Source: Corallium rubrum | Taxonomy: Eukaryota; Cnidaria; Anthozoa; Scleralcyonacea; Coralliidae | Assembly: GCA_964035015.1 (NCBI GenBank) | Contig: OZ036015.1 | Coordinates: 7,094,766 to 7,158,765 of the forward strand | Direction: 5' to 3' | DNA length: 64,000 nucleotides | Shown: positions 1 to 64,000 of the stretch, one piece after another | How the letters are laid out: each line of letters opens with the position of its first letter | How positions within the stretch are numbered: the first letter of the stretch is position 1 | The notes under the pieces: model-generated | The model's input: only the letters and a program-made list of their open reading frames with translations | Told to the model about the DNA's origin: nothing | Database searches by the model: none | Program-made: the position numbers and the translations under genes

Positions 1-2971
1 AATGTGGTTTGGTGTACACGAATGTTGTGCTATATAAGCTTAAATGCATATATGTGCCATGCTGATGTTTCTAAAAAACAATGTGTAGCTGTGGTGTAGC
101 TGTTAACATTTGGGACATATCTTTTATTTATGAACCCAATATTATTGTGTTCTTGTTCTTTGTATGTACAATGGCTGTATAAGTAAATCTATCAAACTTG
201 AGATGGTTTCAAGTGATAAAAATCTATCAATTACAAATTATATATTGAGTCATTTTCTGGTGGTGTACTTCTGACAGATAATAATCAAATATTTTCAATA
301 CATAATCCAGGCAAATTAAAAAGGATATTACAAATACGAAAATTACATCAATACATTTAAAGTTTTCCCATTTATCGTAAACTTCAGCACGACATGTCAC
401 CCGGAATGTCAACACAGCATATTTACTTATTTACCCGTCCTTTGCAAGTTGTCAATTCTGTTTTCAACGTTGTTTATGTCTCGCTCATCATGCAGATAGT
501 TTCCAATAGTCAGCAGGTTATCAGATTGTGACCATGAGTAATTTGTTTATAATCAGTTTGTCTTGATCGAGACGGCAGAATGTTAAAAGTTAAATGTGCA
601 CCTGACTTAAGCCAGAGCTTTCTGATTTGAGATGCCTGCGGAGTAGGCTAAAAGTGACACAGAAGGGAAAAACCCCAGGCCGAAACCTAGAGTCGGCCTA
701 CCACGGTAGCCTGAGTAGTATTAAGCAGTTTGAATGATATGCGCAACTTATATGCAAAGTACCCCAGGGTATTCGGTCACGTGCTATTGCCTCTTCGTTG
801 CCGACTGGTGGGTACTGGAGTAGACTGTCATGATTAATAAAGTCAATCCCCGTAAGCGTTTCGTTGTTTGGGAAATGAGTAATTTGAATACAGAGGAGTT
901 AGGCAGGATTGTCGTAAACTCTGTATCAAATTTTCTGAGTCGTTCTGGCCAAAACAACGACAACATCGTGCGGTTTATTGTTACATGAACAATAACCGCT
1001 CTCGTTTCGTGTTTAAATGGAGACTGTTTTGAAAGCCTGATTGTGTTTAGACCTTGGAATTTAAGTTGTCTTAAATCGATTAGCTTTGGTACAGTGTTAC
1101 GGTAGATTATATGGGGGGGGGGGGGGGGGGGGGCACATCTTCAGTTCTACTGTACAACTCAACCCAAGTTCCATCGATAAATTACATGTCCTCCTTATGT
1201 AATCTATTTAAGCTTTGATTGTTTTAAGGCATATGGCTGGCCGGTATATTGGTAAGTTTATCGCTCTGTCGACACTAATCTTGCGTGGCTGTGCTAAGTT
1301 CGAGATGTTCAGTATGACGTAGGAGCTTCTTCCTACAAAATTACATATTTTAGACCGGTCATACGGAAGCAATCGTTCTAACTTCAGAACTCGCCAACGC
1401 CACCGCGGCCATAGCATTTTGTCAACTGGTGACACCACGAGATGATGCAGACTTCGAACGATCGTGCACAGAACGTGTTCAGGAGTGGCCGCGGAACATG
1501 TTTGAAAGAAGGGGGACTGGGACGAAAACCACCGGTTAAAGGGCGTGGCCTTTGACAATTGACAGGTCAATGCGTAGTCCAAGCTTTCTGGGAATGTTCT
1601 ACAGCGTGTTCCTCCCAAATGTTTTTGAAAATGGTCTTCCCTGCATTTTAAGAGCACTTTTGAACAGAATTTTAAATTTTTCTTGTGTTTAGAAAGTAGA
1701 GTCTTTCTTTTCAAAAACGACAAAAAGCAATCGTCATATCCAATTAAAAGTTTCCTCATGCGGGCTCTGATTTAAATAACATCATCTTGTTGCCATGCCT
1801 AATGTCTATGTGTGTTTTTTTATTTCTTTGCATCTTTTATGAAAAATTGGTATTTTAAAACTGCAGCTATCAAGATTATTTGAAAAACAACTCGTACCAG
1901 AATCATCGTTCCGCCCCACTGCTTCGTTCGATCTTAAAACTTCGGCACCATCATCGGATTCATCGCTTTCATGTGAATCTCTTTCGTGCTCGGACGTGTT
2001 ATTCTCAAACTCAAAGTCACCAAAAACGTCGAAGGCAGATTCACACGAACGATTAGCTGGCAGTTCTCAACTAGTTCGTGGCCGTTTTGGAGCCTGAGGT
2101 GATCGTACTCTGCTTCGCCTATTTCTTGTTCCCAGGCTCTCTCTAATTTTATTGTCTATGGAATTTCATGGGATCTCTTGGGATTTCATGGGATATAAGT
2201 GGACACACCAACACTGGGCAGAAGACGCTTCACAAATAATTGAACCAAATTGACCATAACCTTATATATCAGTGTTTACAACAGGTAAGTTCAGTTTTTG
2301 AGTAGTTGACAGGTCACAGAAGTCAGAACTCAGAAGTATCTGTGGATCAGTGTACTGTGTATGTGGGTGTGTGCTGGGTAGGGGGGATTAACCCCCCTAG
2401 ATGCGTCCTCTAGGGGTGGGGCTATAGCCCCCTAGCCACCGTGGTTCCGCCTCCCTTAGTTTCACTGAGGGTAGTTCCTTTGTCAAGTTAAGACGACTTG
2501 AATACTTGTCTGAGCTTAATTTTATTATGTTATTAAGACTAACTATAACGGAAATATGGCCGAGAGCCAACCTCATGGTTATCATTCAAATATCCAAGGA
2601 CAGAAATTGTGTTATTGACAGATATTCTTTGGTTTTACATATCCGTTCGTGTCTTAATTGTAATGCTTTAAATTATTTTGTTTAACATAAATTGTATTTC
2701 GTCTCGGACCGTGGTGTAAACTGTGGGACAGTGATTCATTATTTACTTCAATTCTCTGATACTCTGCTCTTAGGATCTCCTTACTCTCGGCGGCTTCACA
2801 TGTTCTTGGTGATAGCTGGTATCTTTTGTCGAATTCGCAAAAAGTAAAAATATTTTTGTTTGGTTCTGCCAATTTGGATATAAAAGACAACAACCAAATA
2901 TTTAAGTATGTTCAACAATATATTAAGCAATCTGAACGTTTTCTTAGAAATTAGTTACTGCAGAATCCTTC
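1..2971. other. Unassigned DNA, no supported gene
   Basis: No exon-like frames with splice sites or motifs. A 183-codon reverse ORF (1208-1759) has no recognisable domain. A G21 tract lies at 1113-1133. The 3' flank of the receptor gene would begin only at 8931. Confidence 0.6.
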
Positions 2972-2978
2972 AACTGAT

Positions 2979-3263
2979 CATAGTCAATCGAGATATGGTC
3001 TGGAAACTCGGCAAACTTCAAAGCGCCTATGAGCTGTGATTTTATGTTGAACCGTACCATACACCGTGCACATCCTTTGTTTTAGGTTTATTAATATTTA
3101 AAAAGCACGGTTGAGTGATTGAACTGAAACGTTGCTATTGGACAATTCGTTCATTATACTAAAATACAATGTGTGTGCACCGTGCACAAAAATGCATAAA
3201 GGCGAACAAAAAGATAGACCAAAGATTTAGCTGAGTTTCCAGACCCTATCTCGATTGACTATG
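2979..3263. mobile_element. MITE with 7-bp target duplication (CATAGT family)
   Basis: Terminal inverted repeats of about 30 bp (CATAGTCAATCGAGATA outward, with one mismatch) are flanked by AACTGAT on both sides (2972-2978 and 3264-3270). It is 285 bp with no ORF. The inside holds paired GTGCAC motifs, shared with the 10241-10625 copy. Confidence 0.75.
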
Positions 3264-3394
3264 AACTGATTAAGCTCTGGTTATTTTTCCATTTTTTTCG
3301 TCATTATTTTTTCTACTTTATTTGTTTTACTCCACATTGTTAATTAAGGTAACGTAAGCCCCCGTTGACGAGCCAGCCTGTATGTTCTTTAGCA

Positions 3395-5080
3395 AATTAC
3401 GTTATTAAAAAAACCCCATCAAATTGAACTGCCGACCCATCTCTGTGTTTCACATGCCGTCAAAGGTTTTGGAGAAATTGGTATTTAGGCAACTGATAAC
3501 TTATCTGTGTGAAAATTCTTGGTTACATATATTTCAATCAAGCTATCCCAAGGGACTTTCAATAATCACAGCCTTGACTTGTATAACAATTAAATGACAT
3601 GTTTAAACACGGAGCGACTGCATAAGTACTGGCTGAGGTACTCAGCCAATCCTGCCCAAACGCATGTGATTGGTCCACACAGCTAAAATTACTTCCGGCC
3701 TTACCGAGGAACTTTGGCTAAGACTGAAAGAGTGGAGCTTTTGTGAGACTTGTTTACTGTTTTTAAATTAAACTTGCCACTTCCCAAACGTCGAATTTGT
3801 CTTTTTCAAGTGTAACACATCATTTTGAGTAGAAAGACGGAAAAATTACGCTTCCAAAACGTCGAAACAAAAATAAGGTGAGGAAAAACCGTACGAAAAA
3901 GACCAAGCGTCTCACCATTTTTCTTGTTGAATGCAGACGATGTCTGTATTCTTTGCTTATTCATTCATATATTCCGTCCTTGTAATTATAAGACCCTTTT
4001 ATATACACCAAGAATGTTGATAATGAATATCTCGATGTAGATGTCCGAACATCATCTCACTTTTCAACGACGACAACTTTGTTTTTGCACGACCGGCAGT
4101 ACATGTTGTCTGGAAAGCCAGACAAATGACTACTAAAAAGTTCTCAATTTGTGATATATTGACTTGCAAAGTTAATATAATAAACTATTTATTGTCTTCG
4201 TTTAAATGGTCTGTTTTAGTTAAATATCAAAGTATTGTCTTTTATGTGGAACCCTATTTAAAAAAATGGCAAAAGACAAAGCAGCTATAACGTGACCTTC
4301 AAACATCGTTTGAAAGCAAGGTCATAATATAAGCTTATATATTTTACAAATTCATTGACCAAACAAATTTAATCACTTCAGAATTGTTTTTATCTAAGAC
4401 TCTTATGCTTCTCTTTACAATTTACATGGGTAATTGAAAGGTAAAAAGATTATAAATAAAAGATAATTCTCAAAACTTCACCAGCTCACTGACTCGTTGT
4501 TGACTTGACTGTTGACATTTCAAACTGTCAGTGCGTAGCCGGGGGGGCGCTCCCTTTTATGCGCTCGCTCCGTGTTTAAGTCAATGGACAACAAAGCAAT
4601 AACACTACTTACGTAGTTAGATCTCAGCAAGGTCTCCGACACCCTTTATCGTAGAATGCTTTTGGACAAGTTATACAAATATGGGATTGCCGGTACATTA
4701 CTGAAGTGGTTTACAAAATATTTGGCTGGTAGAACACAGTGTGTACAAATAAGGTGCTCAAGGTCAAAACCTTTAAAGTAATTTGCAGTGTTCCGTAAGA
4801 GTCTGTATTAGGCCCCATCTTGTTCATACTCTACATTAATGAATTACCTAAAATCCATGCTCAACCCTCTAACATAAATGGATGGAAACCATCAAACGTA
4901 CATCTTTATGCTGATGACCAACAACTGTACAAAAACTGCAATGTTTCTGAGCTGCATACTTTGTTGAGTCAAATGAAATCAGGACTTATACCAATAAATT
5001 ATTGGCTGGTGATAAACAAACTAAAGCTTAACATTGGCAAGTACAATTTTTTTATTATTAGAACAAATAAACAAACATGA
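3395..5080 (+). pseudogene. Non-LTR retrotransposon (LINE) reverse transcriptase remnant, split by an insertion
   Basis: The left piece (about 3420-3590) translates to CRPISVFHMPSKVLEKLVFR, the RPIS/LE-K-L palm motif of LINE RTs. The right piece (about 4590-5080) holds LYRRMLLDKLYKYGI, SVLGPILFILYINELP and LYADDQQLYK, the YADD catalytic box. Frameshifts and stops (near 4780-4800) show it is dead. The 3607-4575 TTAA-flanked DNA element sits between the pieces. It is CR1/L2/Jockey-like; the clade is not settled. Confidence 0.8.
3607..4575. mobile_element. 969-bp non-autonomous DNA transposon with TTAA target site
   Basis: The left end is TTAA then ACACGGAGCGA (3603-3617). The right end is the reverse complement, TCGCTCCGTGT then TTAA (4565-4579). 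TTAA duplication plus short TIR fits piggyBac- or Kolobok-type elements. It has no ORF and is inserted inside a LINE RT, so it is younger than that LINE. Confidence 0.75.
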
Positions 5081-5810
5081 AGGAAGGAAAAGAAAAACTT
5101 TCAACTACAAAGAAGAAAAAAATGAGTCGCTTTGAATTTGATCCCGGCCTGTTTAAAGGAAAAATCGGTACACTATAGCCCTTACCCTGCACAGACAAGC
5201 TCAGCGGAATCTAATTGAAACTATTATAATATAAAATATTATTATATGGCAGCAGCGCTGAGAGGTCCGAATACGGAAATCCTGTAATTTGATTGGTTCA
5301 TAAGCGGTCGGATATTTCCCGTATCCGCCCGCTCAGAGCGGAAGCTGCCGTTCGGGACCGTAAGTTAATTTTATAAACAAAATGGCAGTCATGTCAGTAT
5401 ATCGGCAACAAGATGGATTATAATTTTAGAACTACTCATTGTTGAAATATATCGTGCAGGTATGTTGTTAGAAATTTTATAAGCTTTCATTTGATGTATA
5501 GTTCGAGTTTCCACGTTTTGTGAACGTTTTTAAAATGTCCAAAACGTTCGTAATATTGTTCGTAATAATATAACATTTACTTCTCACAAGTATTAGAATT
5601 TCGGATGATTTTTTATTCAACTACTTAACGTACGATCTTGAGCAATATGTCAAACAAAAGCAATTGAAAAATACTATTTGGGGTAGAAAGTTAAGGATTC
5701 TAACTCAACGGAAAGTACTTTAAAAATGGGAAAATGTCTGCCATTTTCATTTAGTTCGCAAGAAAGATAGATCGAGTTTTCACAGAACGTTCACAGCATT
5801 TATGGCCATA

Positions 5811-5983
5811 TAATAAACTACTTATTGACCTCGCTTGTTCGGTCTGTACTAGTGAAATATCGGACCTCTGTTTTTTTGCACAGACCTCAACTCGCTGCGC
5901 TCGTCTCGGTCCGTACTAAAAAAACATCGGTCCGATATTTCACTATAGTACAGACCTCACGCTCGGTCAATAAGTAGTTATTA
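5811..5983. mobile_element. Foldback element with TA flanks
   Basis: Near-palindrome with arms of about 55 bp. Left end TAATAAACTACTTATTGACC, right end its inverse. The centre is GC-richer (CTCGCTGCGCTCG). Many elements in this window share this design: AT-rich arms around a short CG-rich tip. Confidence 0.7.
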
Positions 5984-6196
5984 TGAGACCACTGGCTCAG
6001 GGTCCTGAGGATACACTGGGGGAGCGGGGGGGAGGGGATGATTTCCTAAATGACCGACAATCTGGCTGGGTAGTACTATAAGTGACCGACAATCTGGCTG
6101 GGTAATACTTGTTGAAAAGTTTGTTCAATGGGTGCGACTTCCTTACGATATCACGAATTTAAAAGACCACTTCAAAAACTTGTAAAATATCATTAA

Positions 6197-6750
6197 CCCT
6201 ATCCAAACTGGGGGGGGGGGGGGGGGAGTGCCCGCGCTGAATTTAAAGGTTAATATCTCCTAAACCATTACAGGTATGGTTCTGAAATTTTATGACTTTT
6301 CCTAAATATGTATGGGCTTTATATGTGGAAATTTGGTGAAAAAATATTACTCCAAAAAAAAGTTACAGCCGAGTCGTGAACACCTACCAACACTAAATTT
6401 CAGCCGACAATTTTTATTATGCTTGCTTTTATAATAGTTGCAATAAAAGTAAGCACTTTTTAATAAAGAGAAACTATTTTTTTGATATACTACCTTTTTT
6501 ATGTTAACAAAACAATAAGAAAAATTTTTTTTGAAATTCTAAAAATCCTGGGTGTTTGCAATTAATGACGTCATAATGACGTCACAATTTGTCGCCATGA
6601 CAACATAAGTGTAACACATACTTGAACAAGGCATACCATCCACCTGTAAAAGTTTCGTCGGAATACACCAAATGGTTCAGGAGATATTGACCGCGGGCAC
6701 TTTCCGCCCCCCCCCTCGCAGAAGTAAAAAAAAGCCCAGTCTGGATAGGG
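6197..6750. mobile_element. 554-bp TTAA/CCCTATCC-ended element (piggyBac-like MITE)
   Basis: The left end is TTAA then CCCTATCCAAACTGGG (6193-6212). The right end is CCCAGTCTGGATAGGG (6735-6750) then TAAA, one base off TTAA. C/G tracts lie just inside both ends. CCC at the tip and the TTAA target are the piggyBac hallmark. The same end sequence recurs at 52074 and 55290. Confidence 0.7.
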
Positions 6751-7090
6751 TAAAAGAACCCCTATTTTTCCAAGTCAGGCTGAAATGGTTCATATATGTT
6801 GGGTGTGTAGTGAGAAATCAGACTGATAGGTTCTTAACAGGTTCTTATTTACATGGCAAAACAATTGTTCCTAGTATACAGTACATGCATCTTGTTAAGA
6901 AAGAGCGAATTAATATATCCAGCATACAATGTCTTGTACTGTTGGTACTATTTTTCTGGCATTGATTTAATATTAGCACCATAATGTCTGTTATTAAATA
7001 TATTCAGTTGTCCTTCAGCAGCGTGAATACGAAAAGAAGAAGAGGTTCAAATGAAGTTGAATCACTGCTGTAGAGAAAAGTTTTCCGACT

Positions 7091-7161
7091 GCCCCAACCG
7101 GGAATCGAACCCAAGGTCTCTGGTTTCACGTACCAGTGCTCTACCACTGAGCTATTGGGAC
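7091..7161 (-). repeat. tRNA-derived SINE head, copy 1
   Basis: 71-nt tRNA-like body with A box TAGCTCAGTGGTAGAGC and B box GGTTCGATTCC; acceptor-like arms pair GTCCCAA with TTGGGGC. The anticodon-loop reading is ACGTGAA with position 33 not T, so this is not a working tRNA. It is followed by a shared SINE tail (CTGACTGCCTCAG, TCCTGGAGAAAGATACC). Confidence 0.75.
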
Positions 7162-7308
7162 TCCAGGCTGAGGCAGTCAGAAATATCCATATATTATATA
7201 TCGCACACATTACCGTGGCTCATCGGGGGATATCTAATCCACCTGAACGAAGAGTTAGGTATCTTTCTCCAGGACGAAGTCGGCTTGACCTGAGGCAGTC
7301 AGCCGGGA

Positions 7309-7379
7309 GTCCCAATAGCTCAGTGGTAGACCACTGGTACGTGAAACCAGAGACCTTGGGTTCGATTCCTGGTTGGGGC
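7309..7379 (+). repeat. tRNA-derived SINE head, copy 2
   Basis: Same 71-nt body as copy 1, on the plus strand, with one change in the D-arm region (GTAGACC for GTAGAGC). With copy 1 it makes a large imperfect palindrome (7010-7440). Confidence 0.7.
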
Positions 7380-7623
7380 AGTCAGAAAACTTTTCTCTAC
7401 AGCAGTGAATAGACTTCATTTGAAACTCTTCTTCTTCTTCTCGTATTCACGCTGCTGAAGGACAACTGAATATTTAATAACTTACATTGGCTTGGGTCAA
7501 GCCGACTTCGTCCTGGAGAAAGATACCTAACTCTTCGTTCAGGTGGATTAGATATCCCCCGATGAGCCACGGTAATGTGTGCGATATATAATATATGGAT
7601 ATTTCTGACTGCCTCAGCCGGGA

Positions 7624-7697
7624 GTCCCAATAGCTCAGTGGTAGAGCACTAGTACGTGAAACCAGAGACCTTGGGTTCGATTCCTCCTGATTGGGGC
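7624..7697 (+). repeat. tRNA-derived SINE head, copy 3
   Basis: Third copy, plus strand, with a 3-nt insertion in the T-arm (TTCCTCCTGATTGGGGC). The tail between copies 2 and 3 (7440-7615) is the inverse of 7163-7285, so the whole 7005-7780 block is a SINE nest with alternating orientation. Confidence 0.7.
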
Positions 7698-8931
7698 AGT
7701 CAGAAAACTTTTCTCTACAGCAGTGATTCTGCTTCACTTGAAACTCTTCTTCTTCTTCTACTATAATGTCTGTCTCCAAGGACCCTTAAAGCATATGCTC
7801 TGTAGCTAGCTGTGTACTCTGAGTTCTAGTATTTTTTCGCATAAGCAACTGCTTCATATATATTTGTCAGGCTGAATTGGTTCTTATATAGTGGGTGCTT
7901 AATTGGCCAAATTTCCGCCTGCAGGTTCTTAATCTGCAGTTTCTTTTATGCGGGTTTTTACTGTATAACATATGAGACCACTGGATCAGGGTCCTGATGG
8001 TACACGGGGGGGGGGGGGGGGGGTAGTAATGATGTTATACACCAACCATCAAAGATGATACCGACTGGCTAGGGAATCTAAATGTGCCTAGACGACCGAC
8101 AATTCGGCTGGGTAGTACTATAGTGTTCTCACGGGTAGTTACTCGTTGAGGAGTTTGTTCAACGGGTGCGACTTCCTTACGATATCACGAATTTAAAAGA
8201 GTACTTCATAAACTTGTAAAATATCCTTAATAAAATTATTTCCCCGCGCTTTACATGGATGATTCTCTTCTGTTATGATGCAAAGACACATAGTTTCGAA
8301 ACGGCGCGCATTTTTGCAACGTAAAGTACAGCAGCTTCCAGTATAGGCGTTGGCTTACATGGCATTATACATGGCACTGCCTCTAAAAAGAAACAATATT
8401 CAACTCGGTGCAAGTTAAAAGAAAATTTAATGTATGCTCTTAGGCCAACTACAATCAGTATACCGGGCAGCATATATGAAACTGCAGTACACGGTATTTT
8501 TCAAAGCGTACAGAATATATCTGTATAAGGAACATTGCATGAAAGTTCGTCAATAATTATTTTGAGTGATATAACTCAAGTCATTACAAGCCCAACTACA
8601 AAAGTTACCACATACTATGTAATAAGCTTTTTCTTAATAATTTTCCCATGTTTAATCTTAGGGTATTATTACTTAAAGAAAACCAATCTAATGGTTTTTA
8701 TGCAACTATAAAACAGCGTATTACATATACGCTTTTTGAAATTCATTCTACTTTATCCCGTGCTGAGTGTTCTTATGAAGCAAAACTATTTCTAAAAATG
8801 AATAAGAAGAAATTCCATAAGATTTTCCAAATATCACTTTTGATTTCGGAAAAAATGCGTATCCTTGCCGTGCAGGGTTTCTCTTTTTATCTATAACGTT
8901 ACAAGTAGACTGAAGAGAAGGCGTCTTCCGT

Positions 8932-62944
<54,013 letters not shown>

Positions 62945-62959
<15 letters not shown>

Positions 62960-62984
62960 ACTTTTTAGTATGGCAATCGTCACT
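62945..62984. promoter_or_regulatory. Perfect 17-bp hairpin spanning the proposed receptor start codon
   Basis: AGTGACGATTGCCATAC (62945-62961) and its exact inverse (62968-62984) with a 6-nt spacer. The minus-strand ATG at 62957-62959 is inside the stem, so the mRNA 5' end could fold over its own start. Confidence 0.55.
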
Positions 62985-64000
62985 ATATGAAAACTTAAGC
63001 TTTTTCAGCATTACCGGCTAAAAATAATTATGCTTATTTGATTGTCTGAGTATTTGGAAATAAACAGTGCTGGAAACTAAATGCGATATGCGGTTGCCAG
63101 TAACTTAACGTTTAAAAAAAGAAAAAATCAAGCAACAAAGATTGAAGAACACTAATTTCGCATGTCGACAATCAGCCAAAATCCAATACAATTTGAGAAG
63201 ACAGCAAGACTTCACTCTCGTAAAAAATTTTCAAAATCAATTCAAATAATTTTATCCTAGAAAATTTAACGATATTTGCTAAACAATATATAATTTTAGT
63301 CTGGAACGAAACCGAATTTTCCTGTCGATGTAAAATGTTAACAAAAGATACGTTCACTTGTAGTTGTTCGGTATTTTCTATGGTGAAAACTATAGGACAT
63401 TGCAATAAATATAATATTTAAAACAATATACAAAACGAAAAGACATACATCCGATTGGATTATGATATTAATACAAACAATTGAGATCCTAAGTAAACTC
63501 AAATTAAAACCTATTATTTAAAAACCCTATAACCTACATTAAATCTAACACCTAAAACGAAAACTTAAATCAAACTAAAACCTACGGAGAAATAGGATAT
63601 TGCAAAGCTTGATGTGCGTGTTTAAACAAAACAAGCAGTCCTCGAGACTTAAGTAAACCGGTAGTTATAAATTCGTTTCCAGGGCCTTGAGAATAGATGA
63701 TTCTCTTTTTTCTCTTTTCTTCACATTTGCCGATAGATCGACGTCATTCAAAATTAGTCTAGAAGCCAACTTTTAAAGTTTAAGGACTTTGCCAATTGAT
63801 GGCTTAAGCGAAGTGGTAAGAGGCAGCCCGCTAACAACACACGCCAGCCGTGCTCTCCGATTCTCTTTGGCAACACTTACAGAACTGGAAAATAGAGCGA
63901 TGGTTTGAGAAGGGGCTTGTGCTTTACGATTTTCCAACGCCGAAGGAGTATGCCTGTGTCTGAGGAGGGTCAGTAAGACTAGTGAAAAAAAGAAGCGAGA
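62985..64000. other. Upstream flank of the receptor model
   Basis: AT-rich with no recognised exon. On the minus strand this would be promoter/5' UTR territory if 62886-62959 is exon 1. No TATA box or CpG block stands out. Confidence 0.4.
63798..63870. repeat. Fragment related to the 22400-22640 SINE-like tail
   Basis: GTAAGAGGCAGCCCGCTAAC and CACACGCCAGCCGTGCT match 22580-22620. No other part of the element is seen. Confidence 0.5.

Larger units (their letters stand above)
5985..8236. repeat. Pair of direct repeats (5985-6196 and 7973-8236)
   Basis: Both begin GAGACCACTGG and CAGGGTCCTGA, pass through a G-run, then share GGGTGCGACTTCCTTACGAT and ACGAATTTAAAAGA up to TGTAAAATATC. A second shared block, GTCAGGCTGAA with GGTTCTTA, occurs at about 6773 and 7867, but in changed order. 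The first copy is interrupted at TTAA by the 6197-6750 element; the second still has an unfilled TTAA at the matching spot. Confidence 0.7.

Noticed and set aside
1208-1759. 183-codon reverse ORF
   Set aside because: No domain, odd composition, no supporting splice sites; likely chance.
7309-7697. Functional tRNA-His cluster
   Set aside because: The anticodon loop lacks U33 and one copy has a 3-nt T-arm insertion; tails show they are SINEs.

Overview
This is an AT-rich, repeat-laden piece of an animal nuclear genome. Small exons with GT/AG introns, many inverted-repeat DNA transposons, (TA)n microsatellites and tRNA-derived SINEs all point that way. A cnidarian, probably an anthozoan such as a coral or sea anemone, is my best guess. 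It rests on the gene families and repeat style and is not proven.

The main gene lies on the minus strand and covers most of the window (about 62,959 down to 8,932). Read 5' to 3' it has a possible signal-peptide exon (62886-62959), an N-terminal cysteine exon (59088-59202), eight 72-bp leucine-rich-repeat exons (58868, 57426, 56539, 42035, 37323, 37019, 33038, 30868; low coordinate given) and one large seven-transmembrane exon of the relaxin-receptor/LGR type (27902-28947). Six further exons (24654-24817, 24266-24434, 24083-24158, 23652-23844, 16883-17077, 8932-9054) encode a protein-kinase-like domain. From 59202 to the stop codon every junction keeps frame (2-2-2...-1-0-1-2-0-0). The model is therefore an LRR GPCR carrying a kinase-fold domain on its cytoplasmic tail. 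HRD and DFG are both lost, so the domain should be a pseudokinase. This is the most interesting item in the window. If the 7TM exon is not spliced at 27902, it runs on 20 codons to a stop at 27840, which would give a kinase-less receptor.

The large intron between LRR exons 42106 and 56539 holds other transcription units. A spliced plus-strand gene (about 43460-48728) has a Myb/SANT-like N-terminus and a conserved acidic C-terminal block; it looks transposase-like or domesticated. On the minus strand are a small HIRAN-like gene (49141-49623), a two-exon gene of unknown function (50113-51310) and another two-exon ORF (52977-54270). The last lies inside a 3.2-kb interval with TTAA/CCCTATC ends, a piggyBac-style signature.

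The rest is mobile-element debris and satellites. It includes a LINE reverse transcriptase split by a TTAA-flanked element (3395-5080), a Gypsy gag/RNase H remnant (12400-13600) with a MITE carrying a 9-bp target duplication, a Crypton/DUF3504 recombinase-like remnant (34300-34730), a Penelope-like RT scrap (39190-39520) and a 5S-rRNA-like SINE piece (22400-22640). There are tRNA-headed SINEs near 7.1-7.7, 17.2, 53.4 and 58.7 kb, many foldback/TIR elements, a (CCATAA)n array of about 0.8 kb, a GATGGTA minisatellite and a GGAAT/AGAAT pentanucleotide array. No protein-coding gene was recognised in the first 8.9 kb or the last 1 kb.
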